Assembly: GCF_000282315.2 (NCBI RefSeq)
Contig: NZ_AKJN02000011.1
Span: 186,001-250,000, forward strand
Length of the DNA stretch: 64,000 nt
From: Pseudomonas sp. GM41(2012)
Lineage (GTDB): Bacteria > Pseudomonadota > Gammaproteobacteria > Pseudomonadales > Pseudomonadaceae
Reading direction: 5' to 3'
Positions 25,064 through 33,871 of the stretch are shown in pieces (within the stretch, counting starts at the first letter, position 1; each line of letters starts with the position of its first letter). The notes under the pieces are model-generated. The model was not told where the DNA came from. It worked only from the letters and a program-made list of their open reading frames with translations, and did no database searches. Both the position numbers and the translations under genes were made by a program.

Positions 25064-25864
25064 ATGTCCGTTCCTGTGTACGAAGTATTCGCGATCCGTG
25101 TCGGCGCCAATGCCCAGCGCACCGCCCGGGAGAACTTTCTCTACGACGCTTGCTGCGGTGATCCGAATGCGTCGATGCCATTGGATTATTACTTCTGGGT
25201 CATTCGTAACGAGCAGCAAGTGATCGTGGTCGACACCTGTTTCCAACCGGCCACGGCGGATCGGCGCAATCGTCAGATGTATCGCCTGCCGGAAGAATCA
25301 CTACGCCAACTGGATATTGATCCGGCGCAGGTCGACAACCTGATCCTCACCCATTTGCACTGGGACCACGCCGGCAACCTGGGGCTTTTCCCCAAGGCCA
25401 CAGTGCATTTGCAAGAAGCGGAACTGCGCTTCTGCACCGGGCCGAAAATGGCCCATCGCACGGTGAACAAAACCTACGAGGTCGACGACGTGATGTCGGC
25501 GCTTCCACCGCTGTTTGAAGGCCGAATGCGTTTGCACACCGGCACGGTCGAGGTGATTCCCGGTGTGACGTTGCACCCGGTAGGCGGGCATACACCGGGT
25601 AGCCAAGTGGTGCGGGTGAACACTGAGCGTGGGTGGATTGTTCTGGCCTCGGATGCGGCGCACTTGTGGGCGAACATCCGTCAGCGCAGTCCGTTTCCGA
25701 TTCTGGATGATCTGGCGCAGACGCTTGAGGCGTTCAGCTTGATCGACAGCCTTGCCGACGGCGAAGATCACGTCATCCCCGGTCATGATCCGCTGATTGC
25801 TGAACGTTTCCCGCATTGGAATAACGATCCGCACATCATCTGCCTGCACCAACCCCCGATCTGA
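25064..25864 (+). CDS. MBL-fold metallo-hydrolase, N-acyl-homoserine-lactonase-like
   Basis: ATG 25064 is chosen because a perfect AGGAGGT ends 5-6 bases before it. The 266-residue protein has the zinc motif THLHWDHAGN (His97, His99, Asp101, His102), PVGGHTPGSQV, ASDAAHLWAN and VIPGHDP, the pattern of the AttM/AiiA-like branch. These hydrolyse lactones, including quorum signals. In a six-gene biosynthetic unit it more likely acts on an ester, lactone or thioester intermediate, though signal degradation cannot be ruled out. Confidence 0.85.
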   Translation: MSVPVYEVFAIRVGANAQRTARENFLYDACCGDPNASMPLDYYFWVIRNEQQVIVVDTCFQPATADRRNRQMYRLPEESLRQLDIDPAQVDNLILTHLHWDHAGNLGLFPKATVHLQEAELRFCTGPKMAHRTVNKTYEVDDVMSALPPLFEGRMRLHTGTVEVIPGVTLHPVGGHTPGSQVVRVNTERGWIVLASDAAHLWANIRQRSPFPILDDLAQTLEAFSLIDSLADGEDHVIPGHDPLIAERFPHWNNDPHIICLHQPPI

Positions 25865-25879
25865 AGAACACCTTCAACC

Positions 25880-25975
25880 CTGTAGGAGCAAGGCTTGCCC
25901 GCGATGGCGGCGGCACATCCAGCATTTATGTGTCTGACACACCGCCATCGCGGGCAAGCCTTGCTCCTACACCTG
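25880..25975. repeat. REP doublet between the cluster and the second MocR gene
   Basis: Inverted arms cctgtaggagcaaggcttgc (about 25880) and gcaagccttgctcctacacc (about 25956) enclose cgcgatggcgg / ccgccatcgcg stems. It overlaps the last codons of the convergent MocR gene (ending at 25967). Confidence 0.85.
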
Positions 25976-27397
25976 GTTTTTGAGGAGTTGCCCGAGGGTC
26001 GCCAGCGCTTCATCTATCCGCGATGAATACGGCGCACCGCAACCAATGCGCACAAAGTGATTGAAACGCTGGGCGTTGGAAAAGATATCCCCAGGCGCAA
26101 TCTGGATGCCGGCCTTCAATGCCTCATGGAAAAACGCCATGGACGAATGCTGACGCGGCAGTTCAATCCATAACAACGTACCGCCCCGAGGGGTGGTCAC
26201 GCAGGTGCCGGTGGGAAAGTAGCGAATGATCGCTGCGCTCATTTGCTGGCGTTGTTGAGTCAGGATTTTCCTCAAACGGCGCAGGTAACGTTCGTAGGAC
26301 GGTGTCTTCATGAACGCACTGACCGCCAGTTGCGACAACGCCTCACATCCCCGGGACTGAGTGTGTTTGAGCATTTCCACGCGGTCGTGCCATTTCCCCG
26401 CGCTGATCCAGCCCAGGCGTATGCCCGGTGCCAGGGTTTTGTTCAGGGAGGCGCAATAGATCACGTTGTCGGTGCGGTCCCAGTGCTTGAGTGTGGACAG
26501 CGGCTGCTCGGTATCCACCAGATCGCCATAGGTGTCGTCTTCGATCAGCACCGTGGCGTGCTCGGCACACAGCTGCACCAGCCGCGCCTTGTTGGCGTCG
26601 GGCATGATGCTGCCTAGTGGATTTTGCAGATTGGGAATGACGATCAGCGCCTGAATCCGTTCGGGGCCTTGTAGCAATTGTTCGAGGGCGAACAGATTGA
26701 TGCCGGCGTGCGCAGTCGCCGGAACTTCCAGTACCCGTAGATTCAAGCTTTCAAGAATTTGCAGCAAGCCGTAAAAGGTCGGCGACTCCACAGCCACGGT
26801 GTCGCCGGGTTGGGTGACCGCGCGCAAGGCCAGGTTGATCGCTTCGGTCGCGCCGTTGGTGATCACAATCTTTTCCGCTGGCAGGTTGGCCTTTGCGGTC
26901 AGTGCCCGTCGCGCAAGAATACTGCGCAATGTGCTGTTGCCGCAGGTGGAACCCGCCGCGCCGAGCAAGTGCGGATCGTGACGCAGCGCCTTGATCATAT
27001 GATCTTGCAGGATCTTCAGCGGATAGAGTTCCGGCGCGCAGAAGGCACTGGCGAAATTGACCTTGATCGTCGCGCGCTGACTGGCCATGAGGACCGATGA
27101 TACCTGCTCGTGAATGCCGACGTAGACGCCGGTGTCCAGAGGCGGGGGAGGCGCGATCGGGACGGGTTTGCGCAACGTATCGGGCTGGCGAATGTAATTG
27201 CCGGAGCGCGGCCGGGCTTCCAGCACGCCACAGTCCTCGAGTTCCCGGCAAACCTGCACGGCGGTCGACAGACTGACAGCGTGTTTTTCCATCATCAGCC
27301 GAATGGAGGGGAATCGTTCACCGGTTTTCAAGGTGCCGCAGCGGATCGCGTCAAGGTAGTGGTTGGCCAACTGACGGTAAAGGGGAGTTGTGTTCAT
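25967..27397 (-). CDS. Second MocR/PLP-type regulator or aminotransferase
   Basis: This 476-residue protein has a GntR winged helix (LANHYLDAIRCGTLKTGERF, RLMMEKHAVSLSTAVQVC) and a fold-type I aminotransferase domain with EDDTYGDLV and the PLP lysine in ASLNKTLAPGIR (Lys320). It converges on the biosynthetic unit and points away from unit 1, so it may be a second regulator or an unrelated neighbour. Unlike typical MocR genes it has no divergent partner close by: the next gene is 300 bases away on the same strand. The C-terminal end reaches into a REP. Confidence 0.86.
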   Translation of the reverse strand: MNTTPLYRQLANHYLDAIRCGTLKTGERFPSIRLMMEKHAVSLSTAVQVCRELEDCGVLEARPRSGNYIRQPDTLRKPVPIAPPPPLDTGVYVGIHEQVSSVLMASQRATIKVNFASAFCAPELYPLKILQDHMIKALRHDPHLLGAAGSTCGNSTLRSILARRALTAKANLPAEKIVITNGATEAINLALRAVTQPGDTVAVESPTFYGLLQILESLNLRVLEVPATAHAGINLFALEQLLQGPERIQALIVIPNLQNPLGSIMPDANKARLVQLCAEHATVLIEDDTYGDLVDTEQPLSTLKHWDRTDNVIYCASLNKTLAPGIRLGWISAGKWHDRVEMLKHTQSRGCEALSQLAVSAFMKTPSYERYLRRLRKILTQQRQQMSAAIIRYFPTGTCVTTPRGGTLLWIELPRQHSSMAFFHEALKAGIQIAPGDIFSNAQRFNHFVRIGCGAPYSSRIDEALATLGQLLKNQV

Positions 27398-27633
27398 GAT
27401 GACCTCAGCAATCGCACCACTGAAGTCTTGGGCTGGAAAGTGAGTTGGCGCTCCCTGCAGGCGGACCCGTGGTGCTGAAGGGTTAAGGAAAAGTATTTTT
27501 CTGGCGCCGAATCACCGTGGCATGAGTGCCTTTTGGGCATTGATTGCCGAACGGGGTGGCACTTTGCAACTGTCGCGGTGCGGGCGACGACGACAGGAAG
27601 GGAAATTGTGGGTTGTATAAAATCACGGGCAAT
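27398..27633. other. Gene-free stretch upstream of the second MocR gene
   Basis: About 235 bases hold the promoter of the MocR gene on the minus strand. I see no ORF, REP or clear operator. Confidence 0.3.
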
Positions 27634-27664
27634 AAAAAGCCCCGCTCTAGGGCGGGGCTCTTGG
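27634..27664 (-). terminator. Terminator of the 27.7 kb gene
   Basis: Stem agccccgc / gcggggct around ctctaggg, preceded by five A residues on the plus strand, so the T-run follows on the minus strand. Confidence 0.88.
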
Positions 27665-27699
27665 GTCAGTGGCGCCCGAAGCGCCGCTGATGGATCGTG

Positions 27700-28404
27700 T
27701 TACTGCGCGGCGATGCTGTAGCCATCGAACGCGGTTTGCTGCTGAAGCGCGGTGATGATGTTCTTGCGGTTAACCGCTTGTTCGGCCCCGGCATTGTCCA
27801 GGAACGTCTCGCTTTCCAGCTCCGCTTCTTCGCCTTCGCCGACGAAGGTGAAGCCCAGGAACTCCAGTGCTTCACGGTCAACGTTCAGTCGCGAACGCGG
27901 GGTGCGCAGCGGCAACGTCACGCTGATGCCGTCTTTGCTGATGGTGAACACTTCGACATCTTTCTTGGCGCGAGCCGCCTTGCTTTTGCCACTGCTTGGG
28001 TTGCTGATGGCCTGGTGGGTCTGGTTCAGCACTTTCAGTGCGAGGCCATAGACCAATTCCTGAAATGCCGGGTCGTCCTTGAAGCTGGAGAGAATCCGGC
28101 TGATCGGGAATTTGCTGCTCAAGTCTTCCAGAGCCGCAATGTCGGCAGCCTCGGCGTCCTTGAGCTGCTTGAGTTCGCCCATCAATTCGTAGGCTTTATC
28201 GTCGTCGAAGCTGTCGTGAGCCTGGCGAATCGCGGCGCGCAGCTCGCGGATCTGGTCGCTTTCCCGGGTGGACTGGAAAGCGTCCAGGACCATCTCGCTG
28301 ATGGTCTTGGCCTGGGACACGTGCTGTGAAAGATTGATGGAGTTTTCGTATTCCGCTTTGGACGACAAGGTGACTACGGATTCAGCGGTATTGGAATCGG
28401 ACAT
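27700..28404 (-). CDS. Conserved hypothetical protein, helical
   Basis: This 234-residue acidic soluble protein has a long helical, probably coiled-coil first half (QHVSQAKTISEMVLDAF, IRELRAAIRQAHDSFDDD, ELMGELKQLKDAEAAD) and a more beta-like C-terminal part (VEVFTISKDGISVTLPLRTP). No signal peptide or membrane segment. I do not recognise a named family. It stands alone with its own terminator. Confidence 0.75.
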   Translation of the reverse strand: MSDSNTAESVVTLSSKAEYENSINLSQHVSQAKTISEMVLDAFQSTRESDQIRELRAAIRQAHDSFDDDKAYELMGELKQLKDAEAADIAALEDLSSKFPISRILSSFKDDPAFQELVYGLALKVLNQTHQAISNPSSGKSKAARAKKDVEVFTISKDGISVTLPLRTPRSRLNVDREALEFLGFTFVGEGEEAELESETFLDNAGAEQAVNRKNIITALQQQTAFDGYSIAAQ

Positions 28405-28541
28405 TGAAATTTCACTACTTCTTTTAACTTGGATTGAGGCGAGAAAGCACAGGGCCTTTTCAGGCCGCCTAATCTATTGGACCGAGGCGGCGTTGTCACG
28501 GATGAACAGGCGGCTGGTCATCATTTTTGGTACAGCGACTT

Positions 28542-29057
28542 TTAACCGGTGGCTATATGGGGGCGTTTTGCCTGAAGTGTCAGCAGCAGCCGATAAAGTT
28601 TCAATGCCCGACCGCTGATCAGTCCACAGACAAACCCGGAAGCCGACGCCTTGAGCAGCAACATCTCAAGGGTGGCGGCCATTTCCGGGTGAACGTCATC
28701 CTGGTAGCCGAAGTAATAGTTCACCGCAAAAAACAGCAGATACAGCACCAGGGTTTTTGCTGTGCCCGGCACGATCAGTCCGGTTTGCGGATCATCCAGC
28801 TCAATGCCCTTGCGTGGGAAAATCAGCAACGCCGCAAGGCTGCCCAGGATGACGGCGGCCAACCAGCAACTGACTGATAGCTGCGGATTCAGCGTCAGAT
28901 TCAGCGAATACAGGGACCAGCCCAGCAAGATCGGCGCTGTGACGAGCAATGAAGTTTTGCTTTCACGGGTCGGGGACAGGGCTTTGATGCCGTAGTAGCA
29001 CAGCAGCAGAAATATCGCGTAAACCCACAATGGGGTGTTTTGCAGGGTGTTGAGCAT
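28542..29057 (-). CDS. Hypothetical membrane protein, DUF6622-like
   Basis: This 171-residue protein has five or so hydrophobic helices (TPLWVYAIFLLLCYYGIKAL, SLLVTAPILLGWSLYSL, WLAAVILGSLAALLI, KTLVLYLLFFAVNYYFGY). The beginning LQNTPLWVYAIFLLLCYYG is the pattern I associate with DUF6622 proteins. Function is unknown. It is a single gene between unrelated neighbours. Confidence 0.7.
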   Translation of the reverse strand: MLNTLQNTPLWVYAIFLLLCYYGIKALSPTRESKTSLLVTAPILLGWSLYSLNLTLNPQLSVSCWLAAVILGSLAALLIFPRKGIELDDPQTGLIVPGTAKTLVLYLLFFAVNYYFGYQDDVHPEMAATLEMLLLKASASGFVCGLISGRALKLYRLLLTLQAKRPHIATG

Positions 29058-29121
29058 CGCGCAGCGTCCTTGCCGAAATGGGTGCCAGGATATTAGCCGT
29101 TACTGTGGCCCAGGCAGTCGA

Positions 29122-30639
29122 CTATTTCCCCAGCGAATTCAGATTCATCGACCGAACCGCCAATTGCTCAGCCGTTTGCTGATCCACCGGCAACGAAAAG
29201 CGGAAGGTCGCGCCGCGACCGGGAACATCAATCAGCTGGATCTCGCGGCCGTGCAATTGCAGGATCCGGTGCACGATCCGCAACCCCAGTCCGCCATCAC
29301 GCCGTGCGCCGCCAATGTTGAATGGGCGCAGGAACAGACCTTCGCGCAGTTCGGCGGCAATGCCGGGGCCGGTGTCGCTGACGGTGACTTCGATAAACGG
29401 TCCTTGAGGGCGCAGGCTGAGCTCGATTTCTCCTCCTTGCGGGGTGTGGCGCAGGGCGTTGTCGAACAGGTTGGTGAGCACCCGCTCGATCAATCCAAGG
29501 TCGGCGCAGGCCGCCGAAACATTGGGTGCGAAAGTGGCCTTCAGTTCGACCTGGCGCGCCTCGGCTGTCAGTTCGAACTTTTGGAAAATGTCCTGCACCA
29601 GATCGGTCAGCGAGAAACGCTCCAGCACCGGTTGCACGAAACCATGTTCCAGGCGCACCAGTTCCAGCAGCGATTGCGCCAGACCACCGACCTTGCGGCT
29701 TTGATCCAGCGCGATGCCCAGGTAACGGCGGCGGTCGGCGGGTGACAACGTGGCGTCCTTGAGCGACAAGGTTTCCAGGTAACCGTGCAGCGAGGCCAGA
29801 GGCGTGCGCAGGTCGTGGGAGATGTTGGCCACCAGTTCGCGGCGTTCCTGATCCTGGCGGGTCAATGAACGCCATTGCTCACCGAGGCGCGCCTGCATCT
29901 GCCGGAAGGTCGCGTCGAGTATGGCAATTTCATCGTGGCTGGCGGCTTTTTCCACCGGGACGGATGCAGGCGGCGTTACCGGAGCACCATCAATGTCGAA
30001 CCGGCTGACGGTTTCGGTCAAACGGCGCAAAGGTCGGGTGATGAGGGCGAATGCGGTGAGACCGGCAATCAGGCATAGCAACGCCACCAGCCCGATGGAC
30101 AACAGCGCGGTATTCAGGGCGGCGCTGGTGGCGCCGCGTTCGGCGAAGCGGTCGTGCTCTTCGCTCAACAGCACCACATAGAGATAGCCCACCTGTTTGC
30201 CATTGACCTGCAATGGCGCGGCGCTGAACACTTTGCGGCCATCGACGCTGCGCGGATCGTCGCCAAGAACCGGCAGGGCATCGCCCTTGAGCAGACGCTG
30301 GATCGGCGCCAGATCGACCCGCTCCCGGCGTATCCGACCCTCGGGTGCAGCACTGCCGACAATCCGGCCCTCGGGGTCGAGCAGATAGACCTCGACACTG
30401 GGGTTGACCAGCATCAGTTGGCTAAACAGGTCGCGCACGGCGTCGGGCATCAGCCCTTTGGCGTCCATCAGCACGGTGTCATGGGCGATGTGCCGGGCCA
30501 GATCCCGCGACAACCCTTGCACCACTTCCAGCTCATGCATCTTGTTGGACCGCACCTGCATCCAGGCCGACGTGCCGCAGCACACCAGCAGCAACACGGC
30601 GAACACCAGCGACAGGCGCTGAGTCAGGGTCAGTCTCAC
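29122..30639 (-). CDS. Sensor histidine kinase of a two-component pair
   Basis: GTG at 30639 overlaps the response-regulator stop by 4 bases, giving 505 residues. Two membrane helices bound a periplasmic sensor region, then come a HAMP-type linker (ALITRPLRRLTETVSRFD), the H-box NISHDLRTPLASLHGYL (His275), N-box FDNALRHTPQGGE and G-box DTGPGIAAELREGLF/GGLGLRIVHRI. It phosphorylates the regulator upstream. The pair lies divergent from the msrB-dipZ-msrA operon and may sense periplasmic oxidation. Confidence 0.92.
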   Translation of the reverse strand: MRLTLTQRLSLVFAVLLLVCCGTSAWMQVRSNKMHELEVVQGLSRDLARHIAHDTVLMDAKGLMPDAVRDLFSQLMLVNPSVEVYLLDPEGRIVGSAAPEGRIRRERVDLAPIQRLLKGDALPVLGDDPRSVDGRKVFSAAPLQVNGKQVGYLYVVLLSEEHDRFAERGATSAALNTALLSIGLVALLCLIAGLTAFALITRPLRRLTETVSRFDIDGAPVTPPASVPVEKAASHDEIAILDATFRQMQARLGEQWRSLTRQDQERRELVANISHDLRTPLASLHGYLETLSLKDATLSPADRRRYLGIALDQSRKVGGLAQSLLELVRLEHGFVQPVLERFSLTDLVQDIFQKFELTAEARQVELKATFAPNVSAACADLGLIERVLTNLFDNALRHTPQGGEIELSLRPQGPFIEVTVSDTGPGIAAELREGLFLRPFNIGGARRDGGLGLRIVHRILQLHGREIQLIDVPGRGATFRFSLPVDQQTAEQLAVRSMNLNSLGK

Positions 30640-31361
30640 GGTTGCTCCTCCCTGGCCGCGAACTTGTAGCCGCGTCCCCACACCGTGAGGATGCGCGCCG
30701 GTTGCGCCGGATCGGCTTCGATCTTTGCCCGCAGGCGGTTGATGTGAGTGTTGACCGTGTGCTCGTAGCCTTCATGGCTGTAGCCCCAGACGGCGTTGAG
30801 CAGGTCCATGCGCGAGAACACTTTGCCGGGCTGACGGGCGAAGAAATACAACAGGTCGAACTCCCGTGGGGTGAGGTCGAGGCGGCGACCGTCAAGGGAT
30901 ACATCGCGCGTGATCGGGTCGATGGCGAGGCCGTCCGTGATCAGGCTGCCGGCGTCCATTTTCAGGTTGCGGGCCATGGCGTCGACCCGTCGCAACAGCG
31001 CTTTGACCCGGGCCACCAGTTCGAGCATCGAAAAGGGTTTGGCCAGGTAATCGTCGGCGCCGAGTTCTAGCCCGAGAATCCGGTGCACTTCGCTGGAGCG
31101 CGCACTGGTAATGATGATCGGTGTGTAGCGGGCCATGGCGCGGGCGCGGCGGCAGATTTCCAGGCCGTCGACGCCGGGCAGCATCAGGTCGAGGATCAGT
31201 GCGTCCCAGCTTCCTTGCTGCAGCAGTCGCATGCCTTCATCGCCGTCGGCGCAGTGCACCACCTCGAACTGCTCATCGCGAAGATGCAGGCAGATAAGGT
31301 CGGCGATATGCAGGTCGTCCTCGACCACGAGGACGCGTTTGGTCTGTTCCATCAAGCTCAA
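30636..31361 (-). CDS. OmpR-family response regulator
   Basis: This 241-residue protein has a receiver domain (VLVVEDDLH; phospho-acceptor Asp58 in LILDLMLPG; Lys in YLAKPF) and an OmpR/PhoB winged helix (RRLDLTPREFDLLYFFA, YEHTVNTHINRLRAKIE). The start could also be at 31352 (MEQTKRV). It lies 142 bases from the divergent msrB gene, so it may regulate both its own unit and the methionine-sulfoxide repair operon. Confidence 0.92.
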   Translation of the reverse strand: MSLMEQTKRVLVVEDDLHIADLICLHLRDEQFEVVHCADGDEGMRLLQQGSWDALILDLMLPGVDGLEICRRARAMARYTPIIITSARSSEVHRILGLELGADDYLAKPFSMLELVARVKALLRRVDAMARNLKMDAGSLITDGLAIDPITRDVSLDGRRLDLTPREFDLLYFFARQPGKVFSRMDLLNAVWGYSHEGYEHTVNTHINRLRAKIEADPAQPARILTVWGRGYKFAAREEQP

Positions 31362-31503
31362 TCCTTCGGCGCAATGAGCGCATTGTGCGGGTTTTCCGGG
31401 GCCTGAGTTATCACGAATTGTTTAACTTCTCGTGAGGATTTGGCGATCAACCCAAGCCTAGGCTGTGTTCCATGACAGGCACCTGGAATTTTCGGAGACG
31501 ACC

Positions 31504-32022
31504 ATGTTTTCACGGCGACAGTTTCTCGTAGCAAGCGGCGGGCTAGGCGCTGCAGCCCTGGTCATCGGTGTATTGCCAAAATTTGCCGCCAGTTCTGCAC
31601 TGGTCAGTGACGCCAGCGCGGCGGAGGTGTTCGAGGTGACTCACAGCGACAGCGAATGGCGCGCCATGCTCAGCGCCGAGCAGTACGAAATCCTGCGCGA
31701 AGAAGGCACCGAACGGGCCTACAGCAGCCCGCTGAACAACGAGCATCGTGAAGGTACGTTTGCCTGTGCCGGTTGCGACCTGCCGCTGTTTTCTTCCGCG
31801 ACCAAGTTCGACAGCCGCACCGGTTGGCCGAGCTTCTGGGCACCGCTGGACAAGGCCGTGGCCACTCGTCAGGACCGCTCCTTCGGGGTGCTGCGTGAGG
31901 AAGTCCACTGCCGGCGTTGTGGCGGTCATCTTGGCCATGTCTTTGACGATGGGCCCAAACCCACCGGCTTGCGCTACTGCATGAACGGCCTGGCGATGAC
32001 CTTTGTGCCGCAGGCGACTTGA
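31504..32022 (+). CDS. msrB: Exported methionine-(R)-sulfoxide reductase MsrB with Tat signal
   Basis: Starting at 31504, the 172-residue product begins with a twin-arginine signal (SRRQFLVASGGLGAAAL). The MsrB domain follows, with zinc Cys pairs in FACAGCDLPL and HCRRCGGHLGHVF, RTGWPSFW, and the catalytic Cys159 in RYCMNGLAM. MsrB reduces R-methionine sulfoxide in oxidised proteins. The Tat signal places this one outside the cytoplasm, unlike the housekeeping enzyme. It leads an operon with a DipZ-like electron donor and an exported MsrA. Confidence 0.92.
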   Translation: MFSRRQFLVASGGLGAAALVIGVLPKFAASSALVSDASAAEVFEVTHSDSEWRAMLSAEQYEILREEGTERAYSSPLNNEHREGTFACAGCDLPLFSSATKFDSRTGWPSFWAPLDKAVATRQDRSFGVLREEVHCRRCGGHLGHVFDDGPKPTGLRYCMNGLAMTFVPQAT

Positions 32023-32064
32023 TCCGCGGGTACTCCCTTTCACTCACTTTTGCAGGTCGATGTT

Positions 32065-33840
32065 ATGTGGCTTCTGGTCCTCGCTTATCTCGGTGGTGTA
32101 CTGACGATTGTCAGCCCGTGCATCCTGCCGGTGCTGCCCTTTGTCTTCGCTCGCACCGGGCAGCCGTTCATGAAGAGCGGGTTGCCGCTATTGGCGGGCA
32201 TGGCGCTGACCTTTGCGCTCGTCGCCTCGCTGGCAGCGGTGGGCGGCGGTTGGGTGGTGCAAGTCAATCAATATGGTCGCTGGCTCGCATTGCTGTTCGT
32301 TGCACTGTTCGGGCTGACGCTGTTGCTGCCTCAATTGGCCGAGCGTCTGACCCGGCCACTGGTGGCGGCTGGCAGCCGGTTGTCGGAAGTCGCGGGCGCC
32401 GATGCACGGCCGCGTCCCGGCGCTTCGTTCCTGATCGGCGTCGCCACGGGCCTGCTCTGGGCTCCGTGCGCCGGGCCGATTCTGGGGCTGTTGCTGACTG
32501 GCGCCGCGTTGCAAGGGGCAAGCATCGCAACCACCTTGTTGTTGCTGGCCTACGCCGCGGGTGCCGCAACCTCCCTCGCGGTGGCGTTGCTGCTGGGCGG
32601 TAAAGTCTTCGCGGCGATGAAGCGTTCCATCGGCGCTGGCGAGTGGCTGCGTCGAGGCCTGGGCGCCGCGATGCTGGCCGGTGTCGCGGCGATCGCCCTG
32701 GGGCTCGACACCGGGATTCTGGCGCGGATTTCGACGGCGTCCACCGGCGGTATCGAGCAGGCTTTGGTGGGACGGCTGGCCGGCAAATCACCGAACGTTA
32801 GCGGGGCGATGATGGCGCAGGTTCCAGCCTCGGGAAGTGCAATGAAAGCGGCTGACAAAGCGCCGGGCGCACTGCCGATTGAAGGCAACCTTCCACCGCT
32901 GGACGGCGCGGTGCAATGGCTCAACTCGCCACCCCTCACAGCGCAGGCCTTGAAAGGCAAAGTCGTGCTGGTGGATTTCTGGACTTACTCCTGCATCAAC
33001 TGCCTGCGTTCGCTGCCTTATGTGAAGGCTTGGGCCGAGAAGTACCGCGACCAGGGATTGGTGGTGATTGGCGTCCATGCGCCCGAGTTTGCTTTCGAAC
33101 GAGACGTAGGCAATGTCACCAAAGCGATGAAGGACCTGGGCATCAACTACCCGGTGGCCATCGATAATGACTTCAAGGTCTGGCGAGCTTTCAACAACCA
33201 ATACTGGCCGGCGCACTATTTTGCCGATGCTCAAGGTCGCATCCGTTATCACCATTTTGGTGAGGGCGAGTACGCCGAATCGGAACGGGTGATCCAGCAA
33301 CTGCTGCGCGAAGCAGGTGCCGCGAAGGTCGCGGACGGCCTGATCAATGCCAGTGCCGAGGGTGTTCAACTGGCCCCGGACATGAACGAAGTGCAATCAC
33401 CGGAAACCTATGTCGGCTACCAGCGTGCCGAGCATTTCGTGCCTGAAACCAGCCTGGTGCCGGACAAGGTGTCGGCCTATAGCGCTCCATCGCAATTAGC
33501 GCTCAACGACTGGAGCCTGGACGGTCAATGGAATGTCGGCCCGGAACGGGCGACTTCAAGCGCGCCGGCCAGTCGCATCGTTTACCGCTTCCATGCCCGC
33601 GATCTGCACCTGGTGCTGGGGCCTGGCGCTGACGGTAAACCGGTGCGCTTCAAAGTGTTGGTTGACGGAAAAGCCCCCGGCGATGCCCACGGTACCGACG
33701 TGGCGCCCGACGGCAGCGGCAGTGTGACTGAACAACGCTTGTACCAATTGGTGCGCCAAACCGGCGGCGTAACGGATCGGACCTTCAGCATCGAGTTTCT
33801 CGATCCCGGAGTGTCAGCGTATGCGTTTACGTTCGGTTGA
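32065..33840 (+). CDS. DipZ-like fusion: CcdA membrane domain, thioredoxin-like domain, C-terminal beta domain
   Basis: ATG 32065 gives 591 residues. Residues 1-230 are a CcdA/DsbD-type multi-helix domain with the Cys motifs TIVSPCILPVLPF and LLWAPCAGPILG. After a linker comes a TlpA-like domain with WTYSCINCLRSLPYV (CINC, about residue 310), then a beta-rich C-terminal domain from about 450. Such proteins carry electrons from cytoplasmic thioredoxin across the membrane. Between msrB and msrA it is the obvious reductant source for both. The gene overlaps the msrA ORF region only upstream of the chosen msrA start. Confidence 0.88.
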   Translation: MWLLVLAYLGGVLTIVSPCILPVLPFVFARTGQPFMKSGLPLLAGMALTFALVASLAAVGGGWVVQVNQYGRWLALLFVALFGLTLLLPQLAERLTRPLVAAGSRLSEVAGADARPRPGASFLIGVATGLLWAPCAGPILGLLLTGAALQGASIATTLLLLAYAAGAATSLAVALLLGGKVFAAMKRSIGAGEWLRRGLGAAMLAGVAAIALGLDTGILARISTASTGGIEQALVGRLAGKSPNVSGAMMAQVPASGSAMKAADKAPGALPIEGNLPPLDGAVQWLNSPPLTAQALKGKVVLVDFWTYSCINCLRSLPYVKAWAEKYRDQGLVVIGVHAPEFAFERDVGNVTKAMKDLGINYPVAIDNDFKVWRAFNNQYWPAHYFADAQGRIRYHHFGEGEYAESERVIQQLLREAGAAKVADGLINASAEGVQLAPDMNEVQSPETYVGYQRAEHFVPETSLVPDKVSAYSAPSQLALNDWSLDGQWNVGPERATSSAPASRIVYRFHARDLHLVLGPGADGKPVRFKVLVDGKAPGDAHGTDVAPDGSGSVTEQRLYQLVRQTGGVTDRTFSIEFLDPGVSAYAFTFG

Positions 33841-33871
33841 TCGTCATTCCATTCACTCAGGAATCAGTCTC

